A DNA stretch of 64,000 nucleotides, from NCBI RefSeq assembly GCF_011090165.1, contig NZ_JAADJT010000022.1, positions 1-64,000 on the forward strand, given 5' to 3'. Within the stretch, counting starts at the first letter, position 1. Each line of letters begins with the position of its first letter. Origin of the DNA: Duganella aceris (lineage in GTDB: Bacteria; Pseudomonadota; Gammaproteobacteria; Burkholderiales; Burkholderiaceae_D). The notes under the pieces were generated by a model. It saw only the letters and a list, made by a program, of their open reading frames with translations, was not told the DNA's origin and did not search any database. Positions 1 through 7,556 of the stretch are shown in pieces. A program made the position numbers and the translations under genes.

Positions 1-342
1 GAATTGTTGGCCGCAAACCAAGCGTTGATGACGGTCTACGTGATGAGGGCGAGCTTGAAGGAACTCTGGCAGCCCACAGATCCTCGGCGCTGGCGGACTG
101 CTTGGCGAGCGTGGCACGCCATGACAATAAGCAGCGCCATTGAGCCACTGGTTCGCTTTGCCAAACGCCTTAAATTGTACTGGAGAGGTATCTTGGCCCG
201 AATGCGTTGGCCGATGCACACCGGCCAACTCGAAGGCATAAACAACCGGATCAAGGTCATGAAACGCATGGCCTACGGGTATCGCGACTCTGATTTCTTC
301 TTCATGAAGATCAAAGCCGCGTTTCCCGGTAATCCGCGATGA
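1..342 (+). CDS. ISL3-family transposase, C-terminal fragment cut by window edge
   Basis: The reading frame is open from the first base, so the gene begins outside the window. The 113 visible residues match the C-terminal end of DDE transposases of the ISL3 family: the segment with EGINNRIKVMKRMAYGYRD followed by FFFMKIKAAFPG is characteristic, and it holds the last acidic residue of the catalytic triad (the E of LEGINN). The stop codon lies at the expected place, so this end is intact. Whether the whole element is functional cannot be seen. It sits next to a hipBA module and a low-GC gene, which fits an acquired patch. Confidence 0.88.
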   Translation, partial: ELLAANQALMTVYVMRASLKELWQPTDPRRWRTAWRAWHAMTISSAIEPLVRFAKRLKLYWRGILARMRWPMHTGQLEGINNRIKVMKRMAYGYRDSDFFFMKIKAAFPGNPR

Positions 343-502
343 ACCTTTTTTTTCGCCTTCTCATAGCCGGTTGCTGCTGGACATCGACGCCCATCGCGGC
401 AGCTGCCAATTCCGGCAAGGCGAGAACCCCGCGCTACCGTGGCGTGAGATCGGCCCATTCCTCGCCCACTTGCAGCGGCGGGTGAGCAATTACTTGTATC
501 AA

Positions 503-521
503 AGGTATTTGACCGATACCT
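503..521. promoter_or_regulatory. Candidate HipB operator and promoter of hipBA
   Basis: A perfect inverted repeat AGGTAT-N7-ATACCT lies 54 bases before the hipB start. A TTGACC hexamer resembling a -35 box fills most of the spacer. A second, looser symmetry of TTATAA elements (523-528 and 549-554) follows. HipB proteins are known to repress their own operon through palindromes in the promoter, so this is the natural operator candidate. The assignment is inference. Confidence 0.5.
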
Positions 522-574
522 GTTATAAGCGTAATCTGAAAATATTCGTTATAAAGGTAAAGCGCGGGAATCCG

Positions 575-832
575 ATGAGGCAAATTCTATCGCTCTCCAA
601 ACAGCTTGGCCCGATTATCCAGTCGGCGCGAAAGTCCGCAGGGTTGTCGCAGACGGAGCTGGCGCAACGCCTGGGCATCAGCCAAAGCCGCATCTCGGCG
701 ATGGAACTCGATCCGGGATCGATCAACGTCGAGCAGCTGCTGGCGCTGCTGGCCGCGTTGAATCACGAAGTGCTGGTGCAGCCGAAGACGAGCATCGGTG
801 AAGAGCGTGGTTCGAACACGTCGGAATGGTAA
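575..832 (+). CDS. hipB: HipB-like antitoxin, XRE-family repressor
   Basis: This 85-residue protein has one helix-turn-helix of the HTH_3/XRE type at about residues 12-66 (IIQSARKSAGLSQTELAQRL then SQSRISAMELDPGSINVEQL). HipB antitoxins are of this size: they bind DNA and neutralise the HipA kinase. The frame is open further upstream, but the methionine at 575 gives the normal family length and follows the palindromic operator region. The hipA start is only 3 bases after the stop, so the two genes are one operon with the usual antitoxin-first order. It is probably autoregulated through the upstream inverted repeat. Confidence 0.85.
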   Translation: MRQILSLSKQLGPIIQSARKSAGLSQTELAQRLGISQSRISAMELDPGSINVEQLLALLAALNHEVLVQPKTSIGEERGSNTSEW

Positions 833-835
833 GAC

Positions 836-2164
836 ATGGGACGCAAATCGCATTCTCGGTCGCTGTCGGTGTGGAGCAATGGCGAGCGCGTCGGAACCTG
901 GACTATCCCGCCACGTGGCGAAACGCAATTCCTTTACGATAAATCCTGGAGGGAATCGGCGCTGGGACGGCCATTGTCGCTATCGCTGCCCTACACCGGC
1001 GATGAGCCATTGCGAGGCGATGTCGTCCGCGATTTCTTCGACAATCTCCTTCCCGACAGCGAGCCGATACGCAAGCGCCTGGCGTCGCACTACAAGCTCG
1101 CTTCCATCGAAGCATTCGACTTGCTGCAAGAAATCGGTCGGGACTGCGTTGGCGCGGTCCAGTTGCTGAAGGAGGACGAAGCGCCGACCGACGTCCAGCG
1201 CATCGAAGGCAGCCTCATGTCCGAGGAAGATGTCGAGCGACACCTGATCCAGCTGACGCGGTCGGGACCGTTAGGACTCGGAGAGGCCGCCGACGACCTA
1301 CGCATCTCGCTCGCCGGCGCACAGGAAAAAACCGCTCTGCTGTGGCACAACGGCGGCTGGATGCGTCCGCATGGTTCGACGCCCACCACGCACATGCTCA
1401 AACTGCCGTTGGGCCTGGTCGGCCGCCGCAAGGCCGACTTGACCGCATCGGTCGAGAATGAATGGCTGTGCATGAATCTGCTGGCGGAGTTCGGCCTTCC
1501 GGTCGCCAAAACGGCCATCTTGAATTTTGGTACTCAAAAGGTATTAGGCGTCGAACGCTTCGACCGAAAAATGCACTCGTCCGGGAAATGGATCATGCGC
1601 CTGCCGCAGGAAGACTTCTGCCAGGCTCTAGGGGTACCGCCGCATCTGAAGTACGAAAGCGACGGCGGTCCAGGACTGTTGGAACTGGCAACAGTGCTGC
1701 GCGGCTCCGAGCGCGCGGAGGAGGATCTGACCACGCTGCTGACCAGCCAAGTACTGTTTTGGCTGATGGCCGCACCGGATGGCCACGCAAAGAACTTCAG
1801 CATTCACTTGTTGCCAACAGGTCGCTACGCGCTTGCACCCTTATACGACGTCATGTCGATCTGGCCGATTGAAGGCGGCGGCGCGAATCAATATTCGCTT
1901 CACAACGCCAAGCTGGCGATGGCCATATTGGGCAAGAACAAACACTATCGCTTCGCTGACGTGCAGCGCCGACACTTCAACAGCACCGCCGCCAAGTGTT
2001 TCCTGCGCGCCGATGCGGAAGAGGTTATCGAAAGCGTGCTGGCGCGAACTTCCGGCGCGATCGAGGCAGTAGCGGCGCGGTTGCCGTCTGGCTTCCCCGA
2101 CCGGGTTGCGAAAACGATTTTCGGGGGGATCAAACGATCCGCACAGCAATTGGCCGCAGGTTGA
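836..2164 (+). CDS. hipA: HipA-like serine/threonine protein kinase toxin
   Basis: A 442-residue HipA-family toxin, the usual length. The N-terminal subdomain (residues about 10-110) includes the FFDNLLPDSEPIRKRLA segment. The kinase part carries the autophosphorylation-loop motif RISLAGAQEKTALL (serine at residue 158, lysine at 165), the catalytic-loop aspartate in APDGHAKNFS (D315) and the metal-binding aspartate in LYDVMS (D338). In Escherichia coli the equivalent residues are S150, D309 and D332; there HipA phosphorylates glutamyl-tRNA synthetase and induces dormancy. All key residues are present, so the toxin looks active. It is coupled to hipB and is immediately downstream of transposon remains, as expected for a mobile module. 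Confidence 0.93.
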   Translation: MGRKSHSRSLSVWSNGERVGTWTIPPRGETQFLYDKSWRESALGRPLSLSLPYTGDEPLRGDVVRDFFDNLLPDSEPIRKRLASHYKLASIEAFDLLQEIGRDCVGAVQLLKEDEAPTDVQRIEGSLMSEEDVERHLIQLTRSGPLGLGEAADDLRISLAGAQEKTALLWHNGGWMRPHGSTPTTHMLKLPLGLVGRRKADLTASVENEWLCMNLLAEFGLPVAKTAILNFGTQKVLGVERFDRKMHSSGKWIMRLPQEDFCQALGVPPHLKYESDGGPGLLELATVLRGSERAEEDLTTLLTSQVLFWLMAAPDGHAKNFSIHLLPTGRYALAPLYDVMSIWPIEGGGANQYSLHNAKLAMAILGKNKHYRFADVQRRHFNSTAAKCFLRADAEEVIESVLARTSGAIEAVAARLPSGFPDRVAKTIFGGIKRSAQQLAAG

Positions 2165-2309
2165 TCTCAAATGCGCGCTGCACAAAATTTTATGTCGAGC
2201 ACGAAGGTGGGGTTCACAAAGCGGCTGAGTCCGCTATCGGGATCTGATACAAACCGCCGAAGCCGCCGGTAATCGTCTAACCAACAATTCGCTATGTAAG
2301 ACTCAATCT

Positions 2310-2675
2310 ATGCTATTCGAATCCGAGCGGTTTCAAGGACGCCTTACCAAACCTGTTAGCTGGTCAGATCACGTCTTCCGTTACAGCGAGTTCACGGGAA
2401 TTAATACAGAAGGGGGCGATGTTGACTCAGTGTTCGTTTCATGCAAAATCGAAAACTGTGAATGGTATTGGGGGCTATTTAACCTTGAGATCTTCGTCGC
2501 GGTCGATTTCAACAAATGCATTTTCAGAGGCACGGCTTTTTCTGGTTCAAAATTCGTAGATTGCTCCTTCAATAATTGCGAGTTCCTTAAGGACAACCTC
2601 GGCGCGAGTTGCTCATTTGACGACGTCGTTTGGTACGGATGTACGCAAAATAACTGCACAGGATTGAACGAGTAA
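2310..2675 (+). CDS. Pentapeptide-repeat-like protein of unknown function
   Basis: The 121-residue product is built from five-residue periods with a central aromatic or leucine, visible from residue 40 on (for example FRGTA FSGSK FVDCS FNNCE FLKDN). This is the signature of the right-handed beta-helix of pentapeptide repeat proteins, although the repeats are imperfect and cysteine-rich. No catalytic motif is visible. Base composition is clearly lower in GC than the genes from 4 kb onward, consistent with transfer along with the neighbouring hipBA and transposase remains. Pentapeptide proteins sometimes shield DNA gyrase, but nothing here shows that role. Confidence 0.65.
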   Translation: MLFESERFQGRLTKPVSWSDHVFRYSEFTGINTEGGDVDSVFVSCKIENCEWYWGLFNLEIFVAVDFNKCIFRGTAFSGSKFVDCSFNNCEFLKDNLGASCSFDDVVWYGCTQNNCTGLNE

Positions 2676-3190
2676 TTTCGAAATCGCACTCGTGCTTGAC
2701 GTCTCTGCTGAAAATTGGATAGTGATAATTTGCGCATTTTTATTTTTAGCCAAAGTGATGTGTTTGGCATCGCCATTCCGGTACCAGCCAACACGTCCAA
2801 CGACGATGTTTGAGGTATCGCTTTCTCTGAAAGATTACCCATGCAAAAGAAGAAACGGTAGCTCATGATCGCACCGGCGTTGCCTCATCACGCAAGACAT
2901 CAATCCCCTGGCTACAATTGGCCGTGTCTGGTCAACTACGACTCGGCGGCAAACACTCAGATGAGCCTCGCGGCGACTCTACAACGTCTACGGTGGAAAT
3001 GTTCGTACCGGAGCAATGCACTGCGGCATATTCGTACGGATGCGAACGTTATTCCTCAGGAATTTGTGAGTCGGACCAGAAAGGCTGGGCATGTACCATC
3101 TGGAGCCCGGGGAGTTCTTCAAGTTGTACTGTACCGCAGCGCCAACCATCAGCTGGTTCCCAGTGACAGGGCTGTAGCAGCAAACGGGCG
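2676..3190. other. Intergenic stretch without a convincing gene
   Basis: About 515 bases between the pentapeptide-like gene and the PEP-CTERM terminator. Frames here have no family resemblance. The only hint is a 28-codon frame at 3091-3177 that begins MYHLEPGEFFKLYC, follows an AGAAAGG stretch and ends just before the terminator at 3191. It may be a small gene or a remnant. The rest shows no repeat or RNA gene that I can recognise. Confidence 0.4.
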
Positions 3191-3220
3191 AAAAAAAACA
3201 GACCGAAGTCTGTTTTTTTT
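3191..3220. terminator. Bidirectional intrinsic terminator
   Basis: The stem AACAGAC / GTCTGTT closes on a CGAA loop and is flanked by A8 on one side and T8 on the other, so it can act in both directions. It lies 35 bases beyond the stop of the minus-strand PEP-CTERM gene and probably ends that transcript. Confidence 0.85.
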
Positions 3221-3254
3221 GCTTGTACCGGACGCCATTGGCGTCCAGCGGGCA

Positions 3255-3740
3255 TTAAGCCTTGTTGCGGCGGCGAGCGATCGCGCCAACCAGGCCCAGG
3301 CCGACCAGCATCATGCCGTAGGTTTCTGGTTCAGGTACGGCGGTCACGTTCAGGTCCAGCGAACCGACGAAAGCGCCGCCCATTGGGGTGCCGGTCACGA
3401 CCAGATGGTGCACGGTCGAGGTCAGCGACGTCAGATCGAACGTCCAGTAATCCGCACGGCTGTTATTGACCACTGGCGTGAAGGCAGCGCCGTCCAGGGT
3501 GACGCCGGTAACGTTGTAACCGGAAACGCCGGTGAAGTTGGCCGAAATCTGGGCGAAAAAGTCGGTCGCGGTGGCGAAATTGGTCAGGTCCAGATCAAAG
3601 GTGTTGACCGCAGCCGAACCAGTGAAGTCCGCCGAGTACGAAGTGGTCGTCACCGGGGTCAGGTTGATAGGGGTGTTCGCCGATGCGACAGCCGAGGAGA
3701 TCAGCAGCGCGGCTGCCAGGATGGTGGATTTAAAGTTCAT
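3255..3740 (-). CDS. PEP-CTERM sorting-domain exported protein (FxDxF type)
   Basis: A 161-residue exported protein. It has an N-terminal signal peptide (about residues 1-21, ending ASA-N), a beta-rich middle region containing an FDLDL stretch, and a C-terminal sorting signal: VPEPETYGMM, a hydrophobic segment, then RRRNKA. PEP-CTERM proteins are processed by exosortase and are usually linked to exopolysaccharide and floc or biofilm formation. No exosortase or polysaccharide genes are in this window, so sorting depends on genes elsewhere. It is a single-gene unit with a strong terminator at its 3' side and an AT-rich upstream region (3741-3929). Confidence 0.9.
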   Translation of the reverse strand: MNFKSTILAAALLISSAVASANTPINLTPVTTTSYSADFTGSAAVNTFDLDLTNFATATDFFAQISANFTGVSGYNVTGVTLDGAAFTPVVNNSRADYWTFDLTSLTSTVHHLVVTGTPMGGAFVGSLDLNVTAVPEPETYGMMLVGLGLVGAIARRRNKA

Positions 3741-3929
3741 TAGATTCTCGTAGATAGTTAAGTTAAATTACGGATAATTGCCGTAAGGTATTGTTTCTTT
3801 GGAGGAAATCACTTTTAATAAGTGCTTAAGACAGATAGTACATAGGCTCAATGATGAATGCAATCAATTTCATTAAAAACAATTCAAATGTTCATTTAGA
3901 ACTATTTCGGAGCCGTTTCCAGCGGCTAC

Positions 3930-3963
3930 TTGACGATTTCAAATAGAATCTGTATTCTATTTG
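3930..3963 (+). promoter_or_regulatory. Promoter with perfect palindromic operator before the TetR gene
   Basis: The sequence shows a -35-like TTGACG (3930-3935), a 17-base spacer and a -10-like TATTCT (3953-3958). Overlapping it is a perfect inverted repeat, CAAATAGAAT (3940-3949), CTGT spacer, ATTCTATTTG (3954-3963). The symmetry covers the -10 box, ideal for repression by a dimeric TetR protein. Transcription from this promoter would begin at or next to the ATG at 3965, leaving no leader. Confidence 0.75.
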
Positions 3964-3964
3964 G

Positions 3965-4549
3965 ATGGTCAGAATCGCAAAATACAACGAAGACGGGTTT
4001 ATCGAGAGCGCAATCTTTATTGCCGCGCAGTGCGGCATCGGCGCGGTGTCGATGGCGTCCATCGCGTCCAAGGCGGGCGCGCCGATCGGCTCGCTCTATC
4101 ACCGCTTCGACTCGCGCGACACGGTGCTGGCGCGCGCCTGGCTGAAGGTGAGGGCGGATTTCCGCGCCGACGTCGGACGCCACTGGGCCGATGGCGACAC
4201 CTGGCGTGCGGTCGAGGCGCTGGTCCGGTGGTGCCGCAGCAAACCGGTGTACGCGCGCTTCATGCTGCAATCCGACGAGGCGCCGGACTTCGGTGAACTG
4301 GCGGCGCCGTTGCGCGCGGAACTGGAAGCCGACCAGGCCGAACTGGACGCCGCCTTCGCGCTCTGCCTGCGTAGCTTGCCGGCCGATGTCGACGATCCCA
4401 TTCACCTGCTGCGCTTCATGCTGATCGGCGCACCGGTGGCCATGATCAAGCCATTCCTGAACCAGGAGCTGCCCATTCCCCCATCCATCGACGCCGTGCT
4501 GCGCTCCTCGCACGACGCCGTCCGCACCTGGACGGCCAAGGCGGCCTGA
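3965..4549 (+). CDS. TetR/AcrR-family transcriptional regulator
   Basis: A 194-residue protein. The N-terminal helix-turn-helix spans about residues 10-55 (VSMASIASKAGAPIGSLYHR is the recognition region), followed by an alpha-helical ligand domain typical of TetR repressors. The ATG directly follows a perfect 10+4+10 palindrome, which is almost certainly its own operator. No ribosome binding site is visible, in keeping with a leaderless transcript. The map-type aminopeptidase starts 17 bases downstream and is likely in the same operon, so the regulator may control it. The ligand is unknown. Confidence 0.88.
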   Translation: MVRIAKYNEDGFIESAIFIAAQCGIGAVSMASIASKAGAPIGSLYHRFDSRDTVLARAWLKVRADFRADVGRHWADGDTWRAVEALVRWCRSKPVYARFMLQSDEAPDFGELAAPLRAELEADQAELDAAFALCLRSLPADVDDPIHLLRFMLIGAPVAMIKPFLNQELPIPPSIDAVLRSSHDAVRTWTAKAA

Positions 4550-4566
4550 TATAACAAAGCGAACCC

Positions 4567-5403
4567 ATGAAACATTCCCAGCAGACCGACCACGGCAAGC
4601 CGATTCCGCTGCACGACGAGGCCGAGGTCGCGGCCATGCGTCGCGTCTGCCGGATCGCGGCGGACACGCTCGACATGATCGCGCCGCACGTCAAGCCCGG
4701 CGTTTCCACGGCCGAGCTCGATGCACTGTGCGAAGCCTCTATGCGCGACGCCGGCAGCGTCCCCGCCACGATCGGCTACCACGGCTATCAGCACGCCAGC
4801 TGCATCTCGGTCAACCATGTGGTCACGCACGGCGTGCCGTCGAGCACGAAGCTGCTGCGCGAGGGCGATATCGTCAACATCGACATCTCGCCCCTGCTCG
4901 ACGGCTGGCATGGCGACACCAGCCGCACCTTCCAGGTCGGCGCGGTCTCGATCCTGGCCGAGCGCCTGGTCAGGAAGACCTACGAGGCGCTGTTCGCCGG
5001 CATCGACGCGGTCCGTCCCGGCGCGACCCTTGGCGACGTCGGCGCCGCGATCGAAGCGTTGGCGCGGGCGCAGGGTTTTTCGACCGTGCGCGATTTCTGC
5101 GGCCACGGCATCGGCCGGGTGTTCCACGACGCGCCGCAAGTGCTGCACTACGGCCGCGCCGGCACCGGCGTCGTGCTGGAGCCGGGCATGATTTTCACCA
5201 TCGAACCGATGCTCAACGCGGGCGGCCATCAGGTCAAGACGCTGCCGGATAAATGGACCACGGTGACCAAGGACCATTCGCTGTCGGCGCAGTTCGAGCA
5301 CACGGTCGCGGTCACCGAGACCGGGGTCGAAGTCCTGACGCTGTCGGCGGACGAGCGGGCCAGGCTGGCGCCTGCCTATGCTCCGTTCTTCGCAACGGCT
5401 TGA
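4567..5403 (+). CDS. map: Type I methionine aminopeptidase
   Basis: A 278-residue cytosolic metallopeptidase that removes the initiator methionine from nascent proteins. All five metal ligands are visible: D106 (NIDIS), D117 (GDTS), H180 (CGHGIG), E213 (TIEPM) and E244 (FEHTV), each nine residues later than in the E. coli enzyme. The start at 4567 leaves a 9-residue extra N-terminus, and no zinc-finger extension is present. It follows a TetR gene, whereas housekeeping map genes usually sit near rpsB. This is therefore probably an additional, regulated copy, which is inference since the rest of the genome is not visible. Confidence 0.93.
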   Translation: MKHSQQTDHGKPIPLHDEAEVAAMRRVCRIAADTLDMIAPHVKPGVSTAELDALCEASMRDAGSVPATIGYHGYQHASCISVNHVVTHGVPSSTKLLREGDIVNIDISPLLDGWHGDTSRTFQVGAVSILAERLVRKTYEALFAGIDAVRPGATLGDVGAAIEALARAQGFSTVRDFCGHGIGRVFHDAPQVLHYGRAGTGVVLEPGMIFTIEPMLNAGGHQVKTLPDKWTTVTKDHSLSAQFEHTVAVTETGVEVLTLSADERARLAPAYAPFFATA

Positions 5404-5472
5404 ATTGGCTCGCCATGCATGCCGCCGAGCTTTACGCCAGATCGCCGGCGGGTTTGCATTGTCTTCCTGACG

Positions 5473-7488
5473 CTAGCGCCAGCTGACGATGCCCGCGCGC
5501 GCCAGCCGGTCGAAATGGGTGGCGATCAGCGCTTGCGGCACCGCCGCGTAGCGGCCGGTGAGGATGTCGCGGATCTCGGCGATGCTGCGCTTGCCGTCGG
5601 CCAGGTTCATCGCTTCGTACAGTATCAGCTCGGCGTCGCCTTCGGTGAGCTCCGGCATCGCCGGCAGCGAGCCGGCGCTGATGTTGCGCTCGGCCAGCGT
5701 GGCGTTGAAGTGGTCGTAGTAATACACATTCAACGGACCTCGAATGGCGGCGGCGGGCACCGGCACCCGGGCGTCGCCCGCGCCGGCGCTCGCTGCCGGC
5801 AGCGAAACGGTCTGTGTTGTCAATTGATCGGCCCATGCGTCGGCCACCTTCGCCGTGGCGGGCCAGCGCTGCGCCACCGTCCGCAGCCTGGCGCGCTGCA
5901 TGGCCAGCGCTTCGCGCACCGCCAATGCGCCGTCGCGCGGATCGTCGCCGAGCGCCATGCGCAGGCGGGCTTGCGCCAGTTCCTGTTCGCCGTCGTAGCG
6001 CGCCAAGGTCAACAGACGCGCCGCCTCGTTGTCGGGCAGCGCGGCCAGCGTGTAGGCGATGCCTGCGCCCAGATACGTCACCCGTCCCAGCTTGGTGGCG
6101 TCGAGGTTTTCCGGCTGGTCCTTGTTGGTGTGGATGGTGGTGTCCGGCCAGTCGTGGAAGTACAGCATCGGCACCCCCCAGCCGGCCGCCTGGAATACCT
6201 CGTGATCGCTGCCCAGCTCCACCGCCCGCATGTCGCCGAGGAACACGTCGCGCGAGCCGCCCGGTGCGGCGAAGCCGGCGTACGCGTCGCCGCCGCGCTC
6301 CGCGTATTGCGCCGATGCCTTGCTGATTTCGTCGAAGAAGGCCTTGCCGATATCGTTGAGCACATGTGGCAGCGTCTGCGCGGTGCGCGACAAATGGAAG
6401 GTGCTGTGCGTTGCGCCCAGCAGCGCGCCGACCATGTCCATGTGGATGCCGCCGACGATCTTGATCTCCGGGTGGCTGGCCAGCCACGCCTGCGATCCGG
6501 CGATCTCCGGCGTCCACAGGAAGCGGATCGTCAGGCGCGGCCGCGCGATGGCGCCGGATTGAATCGCCCGGTTCAGCGCGCGCGCCACTTGCAGGATGGC
6601 GGCGCTGCCGGACGCGTTGTCGTTGGCGCCGGCCGATTGGTGGCACAGGTGCGCGGTCAGGACCACTTCGCCGGCGGACGGATCGGTGCCGGGTATGGTG
6701 GCGCTGACCACGTCCAGCGCGGCCGGCGTCATGCGCGCCTGGACCACGGCGTGCAGGGTGACCTGCTCCGCTGCGGCCAGGCGCGCGCGGTAGCCGTTGG
6801 CCTGGCGCTTGGACAGCATGAAGGCGAAGCTGTTTTTGGTTTGATACGGCGACAGGTGCCCCCAGCGCACCAGGTCCGGGTCGTCGCCGGACCAGGCGGT
6901 GGTCTGGTTCGGATAGTCGGACAGGATGCCGAGCGCGCCGCGCTCTTCGACCGCGAGCTTGTGCACCAGCGGCAGCGGTCCGCTGGCCAGCACCAGTTTG
7001 CCTTTGACGTCGCGCCCTTCGTAGTCGGCGGCCGCCGCGCCGCCGCCGACGCTCACCAGCGTCGCCTTGACGTCGGCGTTCTGGCTGTAATCGGCCAGCG
7101 CCACCGGCAGTTCCGGGAAGCGGGCCACGGGCCGGAGCTGCGGACTCACTTCATCCAGTCGCGCCGACCTGGCATCCCAGCCGAGATAGCTGCGGAAATG
7201 TGCGTACCTGGTGTTGCCATCGGACGGGAAGTGCTCGACCACCGCGTCGCGCATGCCGGCCGCCAGCGCCTGCTCCCGTACCCAGCCGGCGGCGGCGGCG
7301 TAGCCGGGCGAGCCGTGCACGCGATGGAAGCGGCCCAGCGCGCGCACGCTCTCCAGCGCGGCCTGGCCGTCGACCTCGGCCTGGATGGCCGCCGGCACCG
7401 CGTCGGGCCAGAACGGAATGCGGCGTTCGGCGGCGTCCGCGGCGGCGGCGGCGAACAAGACGATGAGCAGGGACGTGAGCTTGGACAA
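5473..7488 (-). CDS. Secreted M28-family zinc peptidase
   Basis: A 671-residue protein with an N-terminal signal peptide (about residues 1-19). A region around residues 150-250 resembles a protease-associated insert. The M28 catalytic core carries the two-zinc ligands: H in TAHLCH (about residue 280), D in ANDNASG (about 292), E in WTPEIAGS (about 328), D in HMDMVG (about 350) and H in DTTIHTNKD (about 453). The C-terminal 200 residues are helical and of unknown role. It probably acts as an exported aminopeptidase feeding on peptides. It is transcribed alone, convergent with map. Confidence 0.87.
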   Translation of the reverse strand: MSKLTSLLIVLFAAAAADAAERRIPFWPDAVPAAIQAEVDGQAALESVRALGRFHRVHGSPGYAAAAGWVREQALAAGMRDAVVEHFPSDGNTRYAHFRSYLGWDARSARLDEVSPQLRPVARFPELPVALADYSQNADVKATLVSVGGGAAAADYEGRDVKGKLVLASGPLPLVHKLAVEERGALGILSDYPNQTTAWSGDDPDLVRWGHLSPYQTKNSFAFMLSKRQANGYRARLAAAEQVTLHAVVQARMTPAALDVVSATIPGTDPSAGEVVLTAHLCHQSAGANDNASGSAAILQVARALNRAIQSGAIARPRLTIRFLWTPEIAGSQAWLASHPEIKIVGGIHMDMVGALLGATHSTFHLSRTAQTLPHVLNDIGKAFFDEISKASAQYAERGGDAYAGFAAPGGSRDVFLGDMRAVELGSDHEVFQAAGWGVPMLYFHDWPDTTIHTNKDQPENLDATKLGRVTYLGAGIAYTLAALPDNEAARLLTLARYDGEQELAQARLRMALGDDPRDGALAVREALAMQRARLRTVAQRWPATAKVADAWADQLTTQTVSLPAASAGAGDARVPVPAAAIRGPLNVYYYDHFNATLAERNISAGSLPAMPELTEGDAELILYEAMNLADGKRSIAEIRDILTGRYAAVPQALIATHFDRLARAGIVSWR

Positions 7489-7556
7489 GGGCGACTCCGG
7501 TTGACGAGGTATCCGACCATACTGTCACAGCCGCGCGGCCAGCGCAATGGACGGCG

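Noticed and set aside
2865..3743. Long plus-strand frame of 292 codons across the PEP-CTERM gene
   Set aside because: It is antisense to a gene with a clear signal peptide and PEP-CTERM tail and has no family resemblance; a by-product of high GC content.
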